Assembly (NCBI GenBank): GCA_007858575.1
Contig: CP042279.1
Span: forward strand, 2,356,001 to 2,420,000
Length of the DNA: 64,000 nucleotides
Reading direction: 5' to 3'
From: Streptomyces sp. WAC08241
GTDB taxonomy: Bacteria; Actinomycetota; Actinomycetes; Streptomycetales; Streptomycetaceae
A program made the position numbers and the translations under genes. The notes under the pieces were generated by a model. That model saw only the letters and a program-made list of their open reading frames with translations. It was not told the origin of the DNA and searched no databases. Shown here piece by piece: positions 61,608 to 64,000 of the stretch. How positions within the stretch are numbered: position 1 is the stretch's first letter; every line of letters starts with the position of its first letter.

Positions 61608-63019
61608 ATGTCGGAGCAGCGCAAGAGCCCGTTCGCCACTGTCAGCCCGTACACCGGGGAGACCCTCGCGGAGTTCCCGGTGATCGAAGGCGAGGAGGTC
61701 GACTCCTCCTCGAAACCGCGGGTCACGCCTTCGAGGCGTGGCGGAGGCGGCCGATCGCGGATCGGGCCGCGGTGCTCGGGCGGGCGGCCGGACTGATGCG
61801 GGAGCGCAAGGAGCCGCTGGCCCGGCTCCTCACCGAGGAGATGGGCAAGCTGATCGCGGAGGCCCGCGGCGAGGTGGACCTCGCGGCCTCGATCCTGTCG
61901 TACTACGCCGAGCACGGGCCCGGCTTCGCGGCGAACGAGCCCCTGGACGTCGAGGAGGGGGAGGCGTACCTCGTCGACGAGCCGCTCGGCGTCCTCCTCG
62001 GCGTGATGCCGTGGAACTTCCCGTACTACCAGGTGGTGCGCTTCGCCGGCCCGAACCTGGTCCTCGGCAACACCGTCCTCGTCAAGCACGCCGGGCTCTG
62101 TCCGCAGTCCGCGCTGGCCTTGGAGACGGTGTTCCGCGACGCGGGGCTCCCCGGGCACGTACACCAACCTGTTCGTGAGCCACGACGAGATCTCGCGCGT
62201 CATCGACAGCCCGGTCGTCCGGGGAGTGTCGCTGACCGGCAGCGAGCGGGCGGGTGCCCAGGTCGCCGAGCGGGCCGGACGCAACATGAAGCCGAGCCTG
62301 CTGGAACTGGGCGGCAGCGACGCCTTCATCGTCCTGGACGGCGAGAACCTGGAGCGCACGATCGGCGCCGCGGTGGCCGGCCGGATGGCGAACACCGGAC
62401 AGAGCTGCGTGGCGTCGAAGCGGTTCATCGTCCTCGACGAGGTCTACGACGACTTCGTCGGAGGAATGCGCCGCGCGTTCGAAGCGCTGGTGCCCGGCGA
62501 CCCGGCGGACGAGGCGACCACCCTGGGCCCCCTCTCGTCGGAGCAGGCGGCCGTCGGCCTGGTCAAACAGATCGGCGAGACGGTGGAGCAGGGAGCCGAG
62601 CTCGTCACCGGCGGCCGCCGGATCGACCGCCCGGGCGCCTTCGTCGAGCCGACGATCCTCACCGGCGTCAAGCCCGGGATGCGCGCCTACGCGGAGGAGC
62701 TCTTCGGTCCCGCCGCCGTGATCCACCGGGTGGCCGACGAGGACGAGGCGGTCGCCCTCGCCAACGACAGCCAGTACGGTCTGGGCGGTTCCGTCTTCTG
62801 CGCGGACGTGGAACGCGGCCGCCGGGTCGCCGAGCGGGTGGAGACCGGCATGGTCTGGGTCAACCACCCGACCTCCACGCGGCCCGACCTGCCCTTCGGC
62901 GGCATCAAGCGTTCCGGTTACGGACGCGAGCTCTCCGGACTCGGCATGCGGGAGTTCGTCAACCGCAAGCTGGTGCGCGTCCTGCCCCCGACGCGGAGCT
63001 GGGCGGCATCGCCGGCTGA
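61608..63019 (+). CDS. NAD(P)-dependent aldehyde dehydrogenase (succinate-semialdehyde type)
   Basis: ATG at 61608 with GGAG upstream; about 470 residues. It oxidises an aldehyde to an acid. Motifs: [80 protein letters not shown] (catalytic Glu), [20 protein letters not shown] (catalytic Cys), [20 protein letters not shown] and [20 protein letters not shown]. The pattern fits the GabD/succinate-semialdehyde group. Slips lie near 61698, 62155 and 62990. It is followed by a decamer repeat and an aldo/keto reductase, possibly an aldehyde-detoxifying pair. Confidence 0.92.
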
Positions 63020-63110
63020 ACCGAGTCGGCACCGATGCCGGAGGAAGACCGGCCGGTGTCGTACGGCGCCCCTCGTCGCACACCGAAGAGCACTCGACGA
63101 ACGCCCGACG

Positions 63111-63150
63111 AACCCTGACGAACCCCGACGAACCCCGACGAACCCCGACG
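63111..63150. repeat. 10-bp tandem repeat AACCCCGACG x4
   Basis: Three exact copies and one with T for C, preceded by a degenerate copy, placed between the aldehyde dehydrogenase stop and the reductase ribosome binding site (AAGGAGA at 63154). The repeat is in the 5' leader of the reductase. Confidence 0.9.
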
Positions 63151-63166
63151 AACAAGGAGACACACG

Positions 63167-63994
63167 GTGTCCGCAGTACCGGAGCTCACCCTCAACAACG
63201 GCGTACGGATCCCCCAGTTGGGCTTCGGCACCTTCCAGATCCCGCCGGAGGAGACGCGCGAGAAGACCCTGGCGGCCCTGGAGGCCGGGTACCGCCACAT
63301 CGACACGGCGGAGATGTACGGCAACGAGAAGCAGGTCGGCCAGGCGGTCCGGGACTCGGGCCTCGACCGCGGCGACGTCTTCGTGACCAGCAAGCTGAAC
63401 AACGACGCCCACGCGTACGACGACGCGCTCAAGGCCTTCGACGGAACGATGGAGGAGCTGGGCCTGGACCGTCTGGACCTCTTCCTCGTCCACTGGCCCC
63501 TGCCCGGCCGGGGCGACTTCGTGGAGACCTGGAAGGCGATGGAGGAGATCTACCGCTCCGGGCGGGCCAGGGCGATCGGGGTGTCGAACTTCCAGCCGTC
63601 GCACCTGCGCCGGCTCCTCGAAAACAGCGTGGTGGTGCCGGCCGTCAACCAGGTCGAAGCGCACCCGTACCTCACCCAGGACGTCGTACGGGCCTTCGGC
63701 TCGGAGCACGGGATCGCCACGGAGGCGTGGTCGCCGATCGCCCAGGGCAAGGTGCTCGGCGACCCGGTGATCCAGGGCATCGCGGACCGGCTCGGCAAGT
63801 CGACGGCACAGGTGACCCTGCGCTGGCACCTGCAGCGCGGGGACGTCGTCTTCCCAAGTCGTCGTCCCCGGAGCGCATGGCGGAGAACTTCGACCTCTTC
63901 GACTTCGGAGCTCACGGAGGGCGACATGGGCGAGATCTCCGCGCTGAACCGCGACGAGCGCACCGGCCCGGACCCCGACCGGTTCAACGGCTGA
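63167..63994 (+). CDS. Aldo/keto reductase
   Basis: GTG at 63167 with AAGGAGA upstream; about 276 residues, the usual size. It reduces aldehydes or ketones with NADPH. Motifs: [40 protein letters not shown] (catalytic Asp and Tyr), [20 protein letters not shown] (Lys), [16 protein letters not shown] (His), [20 protein letters not shown] and [16 protein letters not shown]. Near 63857 one base is missing and near 63909 an extra G restores the frame; between them the true sequence is [16 protein letters not shown]. This is one of very few insertions in the window. It is very similar in type to 2,5-diketogluconate reductases. Confidence 0.92.
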   Translation: MSAVPELTLNNGVRIPQLGFGTFQIPPEETREKTLAALEAGYRHIDTAEMYGNEKQVGQAVRDSGLDRGDVFVTSKLNNDAHAYDDALKAFDGTMEELGLDRLDLFLVHWPLPGRGDFVETWKAMEEIYRSGRARAIGVSNFQPSHLRRLLENSVVVPAVNQVEAHPYLTQDVVRAFGSEHGIATEAWSPIAQGKVLGDPVIQGIADRLGKSTAQVTLRWHLQRGDVVFPSRRPRSAWRRTSTSSTSELTEGDMGEISALNRDERTGPDPDRFNG

Positions 63995-64000
63995 GCGCAC

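Overview
The window is typical Streptomyces-type actinobacterial chromosome: very GC-rich, many GTG (and some TTG) starts, ATGA/GTGA stop-start overlaps, an ROK regulator near xylA/xylB, lutABC, PaaX, TetR, HxlR and GlxA-type regulators, a Tat-exported ferritin-like protein and an LAxTG-type cell-wall sorting signal. No rRNA, tRNA, CRISPR array or replication origin was seen. One caveat applies throughout: a large share of genes contain single-base frame breaks, nearly always one missing base in a G/C run, which looks like consensus error rather than gene death. Spans below therefore cover the inferred whole gene and name the breaks.

Layout. 1-8.8 kb: DoxX, HdeD-like and DUF350 membrane proteins, a WGR/beta-propeller protein with a coupled partner, an ROK regulator, a HxlR gene joined to a ketopantoate-reductase tail, hypothetical genes and an internally deleted IS5-type transposase. 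8.9-11.7 kb: divergent xylB/xylA. 11.8-14.6 kb: lutABC for lactate oxidation. 15-21.3 kb: acyl-CoA oxidase, Tat ferritin-like protein and VTT protein under a probable iron box, then a TetX-like FAD monooxygenase facing a TetR gene across two near-identical operators.

21.3-31.5 kb is the most interesting part. Three cobalamin riboswitches control (i) a five-gene, translationally coupled minus-strand operon: a cell-wall-anchored protein with two alpha/alpha barrels, a membrane-anchored protein sharing its N-terminal module, EcfT, a double-ATPase EcfA and an ECF S component; (ii) a divergent secreted single-barrel protein with a DUF4430-like C-terminus, the architecture of animal intrinsic factor/transcobalamin; and (iii) a secreted DUF4430 protein. 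Together they look like a surface B12/corrinoid capture-and-import system. A Zn/Mn-type ABC transporter (aztABC-like) follows, behind a collapsed citrate synthase remnant.

34.3-42.0 kb: acyl-CoA synthetase, two-domain CoA transferase, acyl-CoA dehydrogenase, a GH88-like hydrolase with a long in-frame hexanucleotide repeat, and an MFS exporter. 42.4-48.8 kb: a His-rich membrane protein with an ECF sigma factor, DoxX, metallophosphoesterase, XRE regulator and beta-propeller phytase. 48.8-53.8 kb: amidohydrolase, APC permease with divergent TetR, and an internally shortened methyltransferase. 54.3-64 kb: phosphodiester glycosidase coupled to an I36 inhibitor-like protein, PaaX/GNAT pair, alpha/beta hydrolase, MBL hydrolase with divergent GlxA-type regulator, aldehyde dehydrogenase and aldo/keto reductase. 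Short tandem repeats with 6-10 bp units recur between genes.
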